Below are positions 54,810 through 64,000 of a stretch of 64,000 nt of DNA, piece after piece. The translations under genes and the position numbers were made by a program. The notes under the pieces were generated by a model, which was not told the DNA's origin, searched no databases, and saw only the letters and a program-made list of their open reading frames with translations. The stretch comes from Nannochloropsis salina CCMP1776 (Eukaryota > Sar > Eustigmatophyceae > Eustigmatales > Monodopsidaceae), in assembly GCA_004565275.1 (NCBI GenBank), contig SDOX01000018.1, positions 100,130-164,129 on the forward strand. Direction: 5' to 3'. Every line of letters starts with the position of its first letter. Positions within the stretch are counted from its first letter, which is position 1.

Positions 54810-55757
54810 ATGTCTGCGTCTTTGCGCCGACCCTTTTATCTCCATCATCTCGGCCCCTTTCTAGTCGTCGCCTCGTTACTCCTTCATTACTATCCCACTG
54901 CCGGGGTGACCGCTCTGGTTTGCCCCAAAGAAATGCAAGGCCCCGCCGATCGAGCCGTAGGCGAGGAGTGCGGTGGTCCTTGCAACCATTTGGGGACATG
55001 CGCGCCAGGATTAGTGTGTAAGCCTACGACTGCTCTTGCCGAGGGAAAGTCCGAAGGCGGGCATGGAGGTGACCAAGCAAGCGGCGTGGACAAGGCCCAT
55101 GCGACCCCGTCTTTGTCCGCGAAACTGGCTGATATCATGGACCATTCCTTAGGGCGTGCACCGCGTGGGGTGTGTGTGCAAGAGGAGAGCGGGGTGGACG
55201 AGAGGGAAGCAGCCGTGGAAGGCCGGGCGGAGGTACGAGATATGGCAGCTACCTCACGGAGGACGCAGTCGTTGCGGGAAGAGGAGGAGCGCGCGGTTAT
55301 CACGGGGAAAGACGATTTGCTTCGACCCGAAAGCACGCTGCATTCGTCCCAGGCACACGCGGCCGACGTGGACGAGGGCGATGCCCGGGCAGGCCCTCCC
55401 GGAGGGCGCCAAGGAAGCTGCCCGGGATGCCCGCACCAGGTGGAGGTATCGGACCCGGAGGTCGTGGCCGCCGCCGATGCTGCAGTGGAATTGATGGGTG
55501 CCAAGGGGGATCTGGGGCAGGGCTCGGAGGGAAAAGGGTGGCGGGTGGGGAGGATCGTGAGTGCGACCTCTCAGGTGGTTTCGGGCATCCGCTACCGTAT
55601 TGTCTTGCTGGCTGTCAAGGCGGGGGGAGGAGAAGGCACGTGGGACGTGGACATAGTCTCGCAGCCGTGGATGACGCCCAAGTACACGTTGATTAAAGCG
55701 ACGAGGGTCACGAAGTCGGGGGGCGACGGAGACGCCGGGGAGGAGGGGGGGAAGTAG
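54810..55757 (+). CDS. secreted protein with IGFBP-like Cys motif and cystatin domain
   Basis: Single exon, 315 residues. The start MSASLRRPFYLHHLGPFLVVASLLLHYYP has a hydrophobic core typical of a signal peptide. Residues 51-70 (GEECGGPCNHLGTCAPGLVC) match the short Cys pattern at the start of insulin-like growth factor binding domains, with C125 in VCVQ possibly pairing later. A polar linker follows. The last 100 residues look like a cystatin: SDPEVVAAADAAVELM, Q255-V-V-S-G259 and P286-W287, the three contact sites for papain-like proteases, with the family's (Q)VV(A/S)G and PW. The protein would be secreted or vacuolar and inhibit cysteine proteases. The linker keeps no other motif I know. 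The cystatin call is moderate, the IGFBP call weaker. Confidence 0.75.
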   Translation: MSASLRRPFYLHHLGPFLVVASLLLHYYPTAGVTALVCPKEMQGPADRAVGEECGGPCNHLGTCAPGLVCKPTTALAEGKSEGGHGGDQASGVDKAHATPSLSAKLADIMDHSLGRAPRGVCVQEESGVDEREAAVEGRAEVRDMAATSRRTQSLREEEERAVITGKDDLLRPESTLHSSQAHAADVDEGDARAGPPGGRQGSCPGCPHQVEVSDPEVVAAADAAVELMGAKGDLGQGSEGKGWRVGRIVSATSQVVSGIRYRIVLLAVKAGGGEGTWDVDIVSQPWMTPKYTLIKATRVTKSGGDGDAGEEGGK

Positions 55758-56207
55758 AAGGGTGAGATGGAGGGGAGGAGGCTGGATAATTTGGTGGTCA
55801 CAGTAGAAGATGAAATGAAGAAATGAGAAGCAAGAAAGTGGAATGAACATCAGAAAGGTGGCCCTTCTGTGAGCATAAAAGACAAGAAACGGTCAAGCAG
55901 AGCGAGAAGAAGCGACCAGGGATAAGGAGCTGTGCAGGCCGGGCGGATGGGTGGGGCGGTAGGAGGAGGGTGTATGTAGGGGAAAGTGAGCATTCAGGGA
56001 CAAGACAACGAAGACGAAGCAATACTGGCCAAAGGCCCTATGGAGCCACCTGGGTGCCCCGCCGGCGGGTCTAGTGATACGTTTCTTTACTTTAGGTGCG
56101 AATGCAGGGGCTTCAATCGTGTCTACAGGGTGATTGACCACCGTTGCGCATTCAAAGCTTTTGTTTTCATAATGTTGCATAAGTTTGGTGTTTCCTTTCC
56201 AACACCA
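55758..56207. other. intergenic, convergent
   Basis: Between the 3' ends of the cystatin-like gene and the transportin gene. No feature. Confidence 0.6.
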
Positions 56208-59200
56208 TCATACCCTGCCTTTCCTCCTCGTCTTCCTCTCTCTTTCCCGGCACTTCTCGGCGAACTTCCCCACCACCGCAAAGACCTCTCGCCTGTCCCT
56301 GCCCTCCCTCCCTCCCTCCCTTCCTCTCTCCCCAAAGTGACACACAGCCTCCCACACCTCTTGCTTCTCCTGCGGCGTGGCCAACACTTCCGGAACGGCG
56401 GCTTGCAAGGCGGCGTAAGCCCATTCCCGAAGGCTGGGGGGAGGAATGGTCTCGGCAGCACGCGACAAGACTCCGCACAGGCAAGGCTTCTCTGAGTGAT
56501 TCACCAGCTCGCGCGCACTCTCCCCTGCAAGGCCGTGGAAGAGCTTGAAAAGAAGGGCGGGGCCCAGGGTGGGAGGGAGGGGATGCTGCTCGGGAGGAGT
56601 CATGGCGGGAGGAAGCGAAGGGGAGTGAAGCAGGGAAAGAATCCAATCTTGCATACCCGCCGTGTCGGAAAGCACCGAAGAGGAAGAACCGTTGGGGGCG
56701 GCGGAGGAGGTGGGGGCAGAATGGGGGAGGGAGGGCTGACCGGCTGAAAGGAAGGTTTCGAGGAAGTGCATGATGGCCCGCTGGGCATCTTTATGCTGGA
56801 GGGTCACGAAGCCGACCACGGCTGTGGAAGACGGGATGGAGGGAAAAGGAAAGAGGGAGGAAGGAGCGAAGCAGAGGGCATGAATGAGAGGGTGAGAGGC
56901 ATGAAGTGCGATGTCCGACTGGCTCTTCCGGCTCACCGGACTGCAAGAGCGTCTGCGGCAGGGTGGGCACCAGCATCTCCTGGCGACGGCAGCGGTTCAT
57001 CAACGGGACAGGGCAGTGGGCGAAGAACTTGGAGGCAAAGTAGAAGTACTCCTCCACCATGTCGGGGTGGTTCTAGGGGCAGGGGGGAGGGCGAAAGAGG
57101 AAGGAAAAGTCACGGAATGGGCGCTGTGCACTGACCAGGGGAGGAGCTGAGAGCCAAAGCATTGAAGCAGAAGTCACGGCCATCCTGCAGGACGAGTCTT
57201 ACCGTGAAATCCTCGCCATTCCGCAACACAGAGGAAAAAACGATCTGGGAGGCCTCCTCAAGCAGCAAGAGCAGGCGCGCCAGGAGCTCCTAAAGCATTA
57301 TGGGGGGGGGGCGATGGATAAGGGAGAGGAAATCGCGGAAGTGCATGAGGCATGAGACCGCTCGTATCAGTTGACTCCTGCAAGCTGTGCTTTCAAGTCC
57401 TGTCTCTGTGGTCGTCGCAGGCGGCGAATGTGGCCCATCCTACCCTTATCTTCGTGCCCGCCCTCAGAGAGAAGGCCTGCCCCCACATCCGCCTCGCTCT
57501 CTCCCCACCCCCCGGCCGTGCAAGCCCCCAGCGCACCTCCGCCGGCCACCCTCTTCGTCCATCCGTTCCTCTCCAAGCCCCGGCCCCGCCCCTCCTTTCG
57601 AGCCACCAACCCACCTGTTGCCCGCTCCCATTCCCCGCCCGAGCGTCCGCGCTGTCGTTGTGGCTGTGCCGGCGGGGCCCAAACTCGCTGACCACGTAGG
57701 AGATGGAGTAGAGAAAAGAGGACTGTCGGGTCTCGGCCAGGCCCTGGAGGAGGAAGCGGACGAGAGGGTCGAGCAGGGGGTAGAAGGCGGTCTTGGGGCG
57801 GGCGGTGCGGAAGGCGTGTTTGAAGAAGCGACAGAGCTAGGGGGGAAGGACGCGGAGGGAAGGAGGGAAGGAGGGAAAGAGATGGGGTCGATGACGGTGA
57901 TGAAAGCCACTGGGAAAGGAAAAAACGGTGCACATGCCAATAACACGAAGCTGAGGCTGCAAGGTTGACACCACAATCCTTGGTCAAGAAGGGAGGAGGG
58001 AGGGAAGGTGGGAGAGAGGGAGGGAGGAAGGTAGGGAAAGGTAATGGACGCGACGCACCTTCTCCATCACGTCCGGCTTGCCCTTGTACTCGTCGTAGAT
58101 GGCCTGTAAGACGGGCAAAAGGCTCTGCACGGCCCCCACCGCAGGCGACGTCCCTCCCTCCCTCTCTCCCTCCCTCCCTCCCCCCCTCCTCCCCATCAGG
58201 CGGGGCTCGGAGACCCGGATAATCGTCGTCAAACGCTCCAAATCTTGCTCGACCATCACCTGCCTCTTCCCACCCCCCTCTCCCCCGCCCTCCCGCCTCC
58301 TCTCTTGCTGCTCTTTCCCGACCACGTCCCCCAAATGCTCCCCCACCATCCCCACCATGCGCTGCACCACTTCCTCCCTCCCGCCCTCCCTCCCCCCCTC
58401 GCCCCCGCCCTCCCCGTCCATCCGAGCCACTATTCCTTCCAGGATCCCCTCCACCACTAGGGTCTCGTTCCCAAAAGAGAGCTGTCCGGCCAAAGAGGCC
58501 GTGTAGATCTGTCCAAAGAGCGTCAAGGGGGGCAACGAGTCGGGGCCCGTCACCCGCCCACAGGCCAAGAGGACCTCCTGTAGGGCTCGGGCGGCGGAGG
58601 GGGAGGCGGCGGGGGAGCCCAGGTCGGCGAGGAGGAGGGGGTAGGCGAAGGGGAGGAGGTCGGTGGTGGAGGACGGGGGGTGGGGCGGGAGGAAGGGGGC
58701 CAGGCGGCCCAAGACGTGGTGGATGGTGACGCGGAGAAGGGGGGGGAGGGAGGGGGCGGAGGGGGAGGATGGGGAGGCTTGAGAGAGGAGGAGGGAGAGG
58801 AGTTGAGGTACGACGGTGAGGGCGGTGGTGGTGTCGGTGTCGAGAGGGGCAGAGGAAGGGAGGGAGGGAGGGAGGGGGAGGGAAGGGGCGAGGGAGCGCA
58901 AGGCCCAGAGACAGGCTTCGGTCTGACGCCAGGAGGGAGGGGGGGAGGGAGGGAGGGAGGGCGTGGGGGTGGAGAGGGTCGCGTGCAGCAAGTGGGCGAG
59001 TGCGTGAAGGCAGGGACTTGGCCCGATCAGGGAGCTGACGTCCTTGACGGCATCGCCCTGGGAGGAGGGGGGGGGGGGAGAAGGAGGGAGGAAGGGAGGA
59101 AGGGAGGGAAGATGGGACGGGGGGGGGCTCGAAGCGGGAGCCGACCAAGAAACGAACACCCTCCACTCACCAGCTTGTAACGAAACTCATCAAATTCCTC

Positions 59201-62200
59201 CTTCTCCTCCTCGTCCCATCCGCCGCCCTCTCTCCCCCCCCCCCGTCCTGGGGCGGATACACCATCCTTTCGACCAAAGCCCGCAACAGCTCCTGGAGAA
59301 TGCTCGCGTACCTCTCCCCCACGCCCGGGCTTCCCCCATCCCCTGCCCTTCGGCCTCCCGCCTTGGCCAACTCGTACCAAAAGGGGAGGGCGTACTCGGA
59401 GACGGAAGGCTCGGGGTGGGAGGTGACGAGGAGGAGGAGGCGGAGGAGGGCCTCCTGCTGGTAGGGCTCCGGGGCGAGGAGGAGGGGGAGGTAGGAGAGC
59501 GCCATCTCGACGAAGACCATGCAGATGCCTTTGGCCGTGTCCGTATCTCCGTGGGGGGAGGGGCCGGCGGAGGGAGGGAGGGAGGACGGGCGGAGGGAGG
59601 CGAGGTAGGTGGGTTGTAGGGCGAAGACGTTTGGGACCAAAAATTGCGCGAGGGGAAGACAGGCGTCGAGGGAGATGCCCTCAGGGAGGGAGCTGAGGGG
59701 AAGAGAAGGCGGAAGAGGGCGGGTGAGTCTTTGCGAGGCCGATGTCCCGCATGGGGAGGAGCCATGGGAAGAAAGGATAGAAAAGGGCAAGGAGGGATGA
59801 TGAGGGAGGGGGGAGGGAGGAGGGAAGGGAGGGAGAGAGGGAGGGGAAGATAGAAAGGGAGCGAGAAGGAAGGATTACCAGTCGTAGGCAACAAAGACAT
59901 CGATCAAGAGGTCGATCGCCGATTGGAAGAGCCGTTCGTGCCCGTTCCGAGCTGCTCCTTGTGCGATGACGGCGAAGGCGTCCAAGAGGATGCGGTTTTC
60001 CACCAGGTCGGTGGGGGGAAGGTCCTGGGGGAGGGCGGATTGGAAGGCAAGAGGAAGAGAGGGAGGGCGGATCAGTCAGATAGGGATGTGGAAGGGAGGC
60101 GCGTGGCAAGATGAGGGGGAAAGGACGAAAAGAGGGCAAGAGGGAGGGGGAAGGACGTCAAGGAAAGAGGGAGGGAGGGAGGGAGGGAGGGAGGGAGGGA
60201 GGGAGGGAGGGAGGGAGGGAGGGAGGGAGGGAGGGAGGGAAGGAGGGGCACCCACCCTGTAGTAGGAAACCCATCGGCCCATGCTTCGGAAGATCTTTCG
60301 CTGGAGGTACAAAGTGAAAAGGAAGGGGTCGAGGTCGGTGGGAAGGGAAGAGGAAAAAATAGGGCGGCCGGATAAGGGAGGGGCGTGGGCGAGGGAGACG
60401 GGTCCATGCACTGGCGGCAACGAGGAAGATGGGTGGCTGCAGAGAGACGACAGCTAGGTCGCCGCAACCCCGCTCCGTCCTGTCCCTCTCCCTCCCTCCC
60501 TCGCTCCCGCCCTCCCTCCCAACCTGCAAAACCTGGGGCGGGCTCAGCCCTGCCTCCTTCCCCACGTCCACTGCCGCCAAGTAGGCCACAACATGCGGCC
60601 GCAACGCCTTCAATTGCTCCCGGAACGCCTGTCTATCCGGCCGGGACAGGGCTGTGAGCTGCTCGTTGTGCGCCTCCACGGGAAGCTCCTCCAAGAGGTG
60701 GAGGATGTGCTCTTGGGGGACGGCGTGGGAGGCCAGGAGGTTGACGCAGTCGGTCAAGACACCCTGCCAGTTGGTCTGAGGCAAGGGAGGACAAGAGTGA
60801 GGCAACGACGCTCAACGCGGGGCGATGAGGGGGGGGAGGGCGAGCGAGAGGGTGGGTGACAGGCGGGAACGTCTGCCTAGCGCGATCTCGACCCTTCAGC
60901 CACCGCCCTGACCACCGCCGCCCGCCACCCTCCTCTCATACCGCTTCCACCCAAGCCCCCCCCTCGCATGCCTCCATTTCCCGCACACCCACGCAGTTTC
61001 TGTCCACCCCACACTTTCCTCCTGGCGTTTCAGACACAGGTCCTCGAAATCATTCGACGACATCCCCTACGTTCCACAGGTATTGCTTCCCATCCCGCAC
61101 AGATATGTCACCCCAACTGCCCCTCCACGGCCCCGGGTTTGAGTAAACGCCCGTGCCAGTCCAAGAAGGGTCGAGGGTGGTTTGCTCTAGCACTTGACTC
61201 AGCGTTTTAGGCGTGTGTCACCGCCACTTCCTTCCAATCTCCTCCCGAGGGACGAGACGGTCTAGGCGGCCGGCTTAATGTGCAGTATTCGCTCCCGACC
61301 TCCCACCTCACTGCGCCTCACGCACATCCACGACGACCACCTCCATCCTCCCGTGCTGTGTATCCTCCTTCCCTCCATACTCCCTGCCCTCCCTTCCTAC
61401 CTGCACTGCCACGGCCGCCAGCACCACGCAGAGCCTGTTCAGAAAGGCACCCAGGTCCCCTCCGCTGCTACCGCCCCTTCTTCCTCCCCCGCCTCCTCCA
61501 CTCTCTCCTCCCTCCCGCCGGCGGACGCTCCAAGTCGCCAAATGCCGCACCAGCTGCTGCTTGAAGGGCTCGATCCTGGAGGTGTCAGAATGTCCGTTCC
61601 CACGGGCAAAAAATGATGGGAGAGGGTGGGGATTACGGGATCGGCTGGTGCCTGGGCCCTCCGTCTGCCTTCTGCATGTGTCCTTCCTCCTCTCCTCCCC
61701 TCCCCCTTTCGCCCGGGGACGTGTGGCCCATCGCGCCTTCGATTCAACCGCCCTCCCTTTCCTTCCCTGCCGGACCCCGCCCCTCCCGTGTCGTCCTCAC
61801 GTGCACGTCCCACATCCCTTACTACCTTCCCCCACCTCTCCTTCTCCTCTTTGCTGTCTCCTTCCCTCCTGACACCGATCCCATGCACGTCTCCCTCCCT
61901 CCATGGCACCTTCCTTCCTAGGCAAGAATTTGCTTTCTAAATCCATCCGCGCGACAAACCCCTCCCTGCCTACCTCATCCCCTTCACTCAGCCTTTCCTT
62001 CTTACAATCTACCCTCTACCACCAACTGTGGTGTAGTGGCCCCCTTCTCTTCCTCCTCACCCTTCAACCCTTGCTCTCTTCCTCCGTTCCACTCACATGC
62101 CCGGCTCCAGTTCCTCCCAATCCAAATACACTTTAGTCTGCAAAGTTTTCGCCGCGAAAAACAGCACAGGTGGGCTTGAGTTCTGATCGCTTATGAGGGC

Positions 62201-62547
62201 ATCGGCGACTACCCAAGCTTGTGGATAGTGCTGAAACGACTCTAACCACCTGGGAGGAGGGAGAGGAAGGGGGGAGTAGAGAGCGTGAGAAAAGACTTTA
62301 AATGGGAGCAGTGTGTACCAGCAAGAGAGTACTTACGCCTCAGCTTCCTTAAATTCTTCCCGACTGTGTCCTTGTCCGCTGTAAAAAATGCTCAAAGCCT
62401 TCTGTGTCTATCAGGCAATGTCGCGAGAGGGGGAGGTAAAAATCGACTCCATTCCGCCTCCTACCCTCCGCCTTTCCCAAACTGTACCTGTGTCAACATC
62501 ACAGCTGGGTCCATCCGCGCAGGCGGAGGCACTGTTTGGCCGGCCAT
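56208..62547 (-). CDS. TNPO3: transportin-3/MTR10-type importin-beta
   Basis: Thirteen exons: 62488-62547, 62337-62398, 62097-62249, 61401-61575, 60524-60775, 60256-60300, 59879-60024, 59171-59692, 58059-59057, 57615-57836, 57203-57289, 56937-57072 and 56208-56821. All junctions fit except one frame change inside exon 8. The start (ALSIFYSGQGHSREEFKEAEAWLESFQ, then ALISDQNSSPPVLFFAAKTLQTKV) is the importin-beta N-terminal HEAT repeat of MTR10/TNPO3. The end (AVVGFVTLQHKDAQRAIMHFLETF) matches the TNPO3 C terminus, including the LQHKDA motif. These receptors carry SR splicing factors or Npl3-like proteins into the nucleus. At about 1,157 residues it is longer than the usual 920 because of Ser/Pro- and Gly-rich fillers between HEAT repeats. 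Exon 8 begins in one frame and reads EEKEEFDEFRYKL in another across an 11-C run (59234-59244), one base short of closing. Confidence 0.88.
60167..60240. repeat. (GGGA)n tract in transportin intron 6
   Basis: About 18 uninterrupted GGGA units on the plus strand, starting about 13 bp inside the intron after its GTGGGT donor. It is the longest perfect repeat in the window. Confidence 0.95.
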
Positions 62548-63520
62548 GAGGTCGAGCTCCTGGCGGTGAATACAGGTTTGGGGAGGATGGGCAAGAAATG
62601 ATAGTGGGTCTATGGTAGCCGTTGCTTTTCTTGTCCTCCATGACGCACACACCAGCATGCCCGCCCTGTTACGGCGGACCAAAAATGCTGCGTCCTTGGC
62701 AAGAGACAAATACGATGGTCTCCTTCAAACATAGCTGCACCAGCAATCGTGCCTAAAGACAGAGGACGAAGGCGTGGGGCCATGGGGCTGGATAAATGTT
62801 GCTTTCTGTCGTCGCGGTTGGTTTATGGCACGGGCGAGAGGGGCCGGAGCAGCGAGGAGGCGGATGCCATCGCAATCGACGCTGGAGGCCGTGACAATGT
62901 TTCCATGTCCACCGCGCACAGTATTTTTTGGTTATTTCGCCGTGTTGAGGTCCAACGTCTAGACTGAGTGTCTGTTGGTGGTTTGGTTTCATGCATTTGA
63001 CCTATCTGCGTGGACGCATCACTTTGAAGATACCAGCCAAGGCGCTGGCATCTAGTATTCTTACTGACAGCTTTCCAAGTTTTGTGCGTGCTATTTGCCC
63101 AATTACTTTCTATTCGCATACGATGATGAAATTCATCCGGATATTATAGAACATAGGTATAAATGATGTGAAGAAGGGCGTAAAAACGCGTCATTTTTTG
63201 AAAATGTTCAAAAACACGCTAGGGTGATGAAAATATCATCAGATACGACATCACATCCTTCGCAAAGATAGCAAGACGTTTGGAATAGCTGCACAGCGCC
63301 GGCATTCAGGGCAATTATTCATTGTATCTGGGCGCGATGGGTTACTCCGTTGGACAAAAACAACGCTGTTATCAAATTCTTGGAAATGGACCATGTTACT
63401 CATAATGATATTCCCCCCCTCTTGACGCCCATGTCCATATTCCTCCCCCTAGCATTGCGTCAAGAGACACACACAAGCTGTCTTCTTCGCACACACATTC
63501 CCAAACGCACCACTGGTGAC
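62548..63520. other. intergenic, divergent promoter region
   Basis: Spacer between the transportin start and the gene at the right edge. AT-rich in its second half; nothing recognised. Confidence 0.6.
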
Positions 63521-64000
63521 ATGGAAGGACAAGGAGGGGGGGATGCTGGAGGGGCAGGAGGCGCGGTGGGAGGAGGAGGAGACGGCGAGGGAGGAGGAGG
63601 AGGTGAGGAAGGGACCTCGGCCTTAGCTTCGCGTCCTCAAGGAGCAGAACAGGGCAACCCGCATCCTGCCCTCTCGACACAAGCGGGCGCCGAGATGCTG
63701 TTCCCAGGGAAAGAAGGGCGGGACTACGAGGTGGCCTCACCGGAGGAGCAGATGGTGGTCGACGGCTTGGTCTCGCTCTCGGCCGCCGACACGAGCGAGA
63801 AGGAAGTGGACCGGTTGCTGGGCCTGCACTCTTCCCCCTCGTCCCCGATAGTGCCCACCCCCTTCACCCCGCGGACCATGCCGCCGCCCTTGGCGCCTGC
63901 GCTCTCGCCCTTCCAATCGACGGCAGCGGCCGAAGCAGCGGCGGCGGCGGTAGCCACTCCCGTGACACCATTTCCCTCCCCCCTGCCTCGAGACGAGGGG
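63521..64000 (+). CDS. low-complexity protein, N-terminal part only
   Basis: The frame is open from the ATG at 63521 to the window edge (160 codons). A Gly-rich, acidic start is followed by GRDYEVASPEEQMVVDGLVSLSAADTSEKEVDRLLGLHS, a more ordered segment. Then comes a Pro/Ser/Ala-rich stretch with several S-P and T-P sites (SPSSPIVPTPFTPRTMPPP) and an Ala run. This composition resembles the disordered head of a transcription or signalling protein. The functional domain must lie beyond the window, so no family can be given. Confidence 0.6.
   Translation, partial: MEGQGGGDAGGAGGAVGGGGDGEGGGGGEEGTSALASRPQGAEQGNPHPALSTQAGAEMLFPGKEGRDYEVASPEEQMVVDGLVSLSAADTSEKEVDRLLGLHSSPSSPIVPTPFTPRTMPPPLAPALSPFQSTAAAEAAAAAVATPVTPFPSPLPRDEG

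Noticed and set aside
57367-59166. 599-codon minus-strand frame
   Set aside because: It overlaps transportin exons in another frame and runs through their introns. It is Pro/Ser/Arg-rich filler created by GGGA/TCCC repeats and GC-rich composition.
1-64000. tRNA, rRNA, CRISPR, transposon or virus-derived element
   Set aside because: No cloverleaf with a matching T-loop, no rRNA segment, no spaced direct repeats, no transposase, reverse transcriptase, integrase or capsid motif, and no paired terminal repeats were found on reading both strands. The many GGGA/TCCC tracts are simple microsatellites.

Overview
This window is nuclear DNA from a eukaryote with a compact, fairly GC-rich genome. Genes lie on both strands, mostly 0.2-1.6 kb apart, and range from single-exon to 13 exons. 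Introns are short, with GT-AG ends. Several features suggest a photosynthetic stramenopile, with a eustigmatophyte such as Nannochloropsis/Microchloropsis the best guess: two products have signal-peptide-like leaders ending in Ala-Phe (the heterokont plastid-entry style), the PRMT is of the plant PRMT10 type, and GGGA/TCCC tracts are abundant. The organism assignment is an inference and was not tested by any search.

Layout, left to right. 1-2430 (-): cysteine synthase-like protein running off the left edge, with Asn at the PLP-lysine position. 3328-4156 (+): transcription elongation factor ELOF1. 4535-6126 (-): PAQR/adiponectin-receptor-type membrane protein. 7161-9017 and 10306-12477 (-): tandem pair of carrier-like paralogs. 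13363-15946 (-): glycosyltransferase-like protein. 16480-17919 (+): METTL21-type methyltransferase. 18126-22797 (-): mismatch repair protein MSH3. 23891-24385 (-) and 25172-26422 (+): divergent pair of probable plastid-targeted membrane proteins. 27286-28994 (+): peroxin PEX10. 29214-29575 (-): small unrecognised gene. 29724-31269 (+): PRMT10. 31913-32334 (-): NOP10. 33097-35271 (-): cyclin. 35532-35995 (+): small unrecognised gene. 36634-38400 (+): HMG-box plus histone-fold fusion. 39917-41055 and 42105-43350 (+): tandem pair of an unrecognised family. 43888-45405 (-): FAD-linked oxidase. 46817-48152 (-): thiol dioxygenase (PCO/ADO). 49498-50028 (-): DUF2039 protein. 51645-53354 (+): dual-specificity phosphatase. 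54810-55757 (+): secreted cystatin-like protein. 56208-62547 (-): transportin-3/MTR10 importin-beta in 13 exons. 63521-64000 (+): start of a low-complexity protein running off the right edge.

The genes are mostly unrelated housekeeping and regulatory genes and there is no operon-like logic. Loose themes are DNA replication/repair and chromatin (MSH3 and the HMG/histone-fold protein, both with PCNA-box-like motifs), RNA biology (NOP10, ELOF1, TNPO3, PRMT10), and two local tandem duplications. I found no convincing transposon, virus-derived element, CRISPR array, tRNA or rRNA. Exon boundaries were worked out by hand from GT/AG sites and reading phase. Most recognised genes close cleanly in frame; MSH3 and the transportin gene each need one frame change inside a low-complexity or homopolymer tract.
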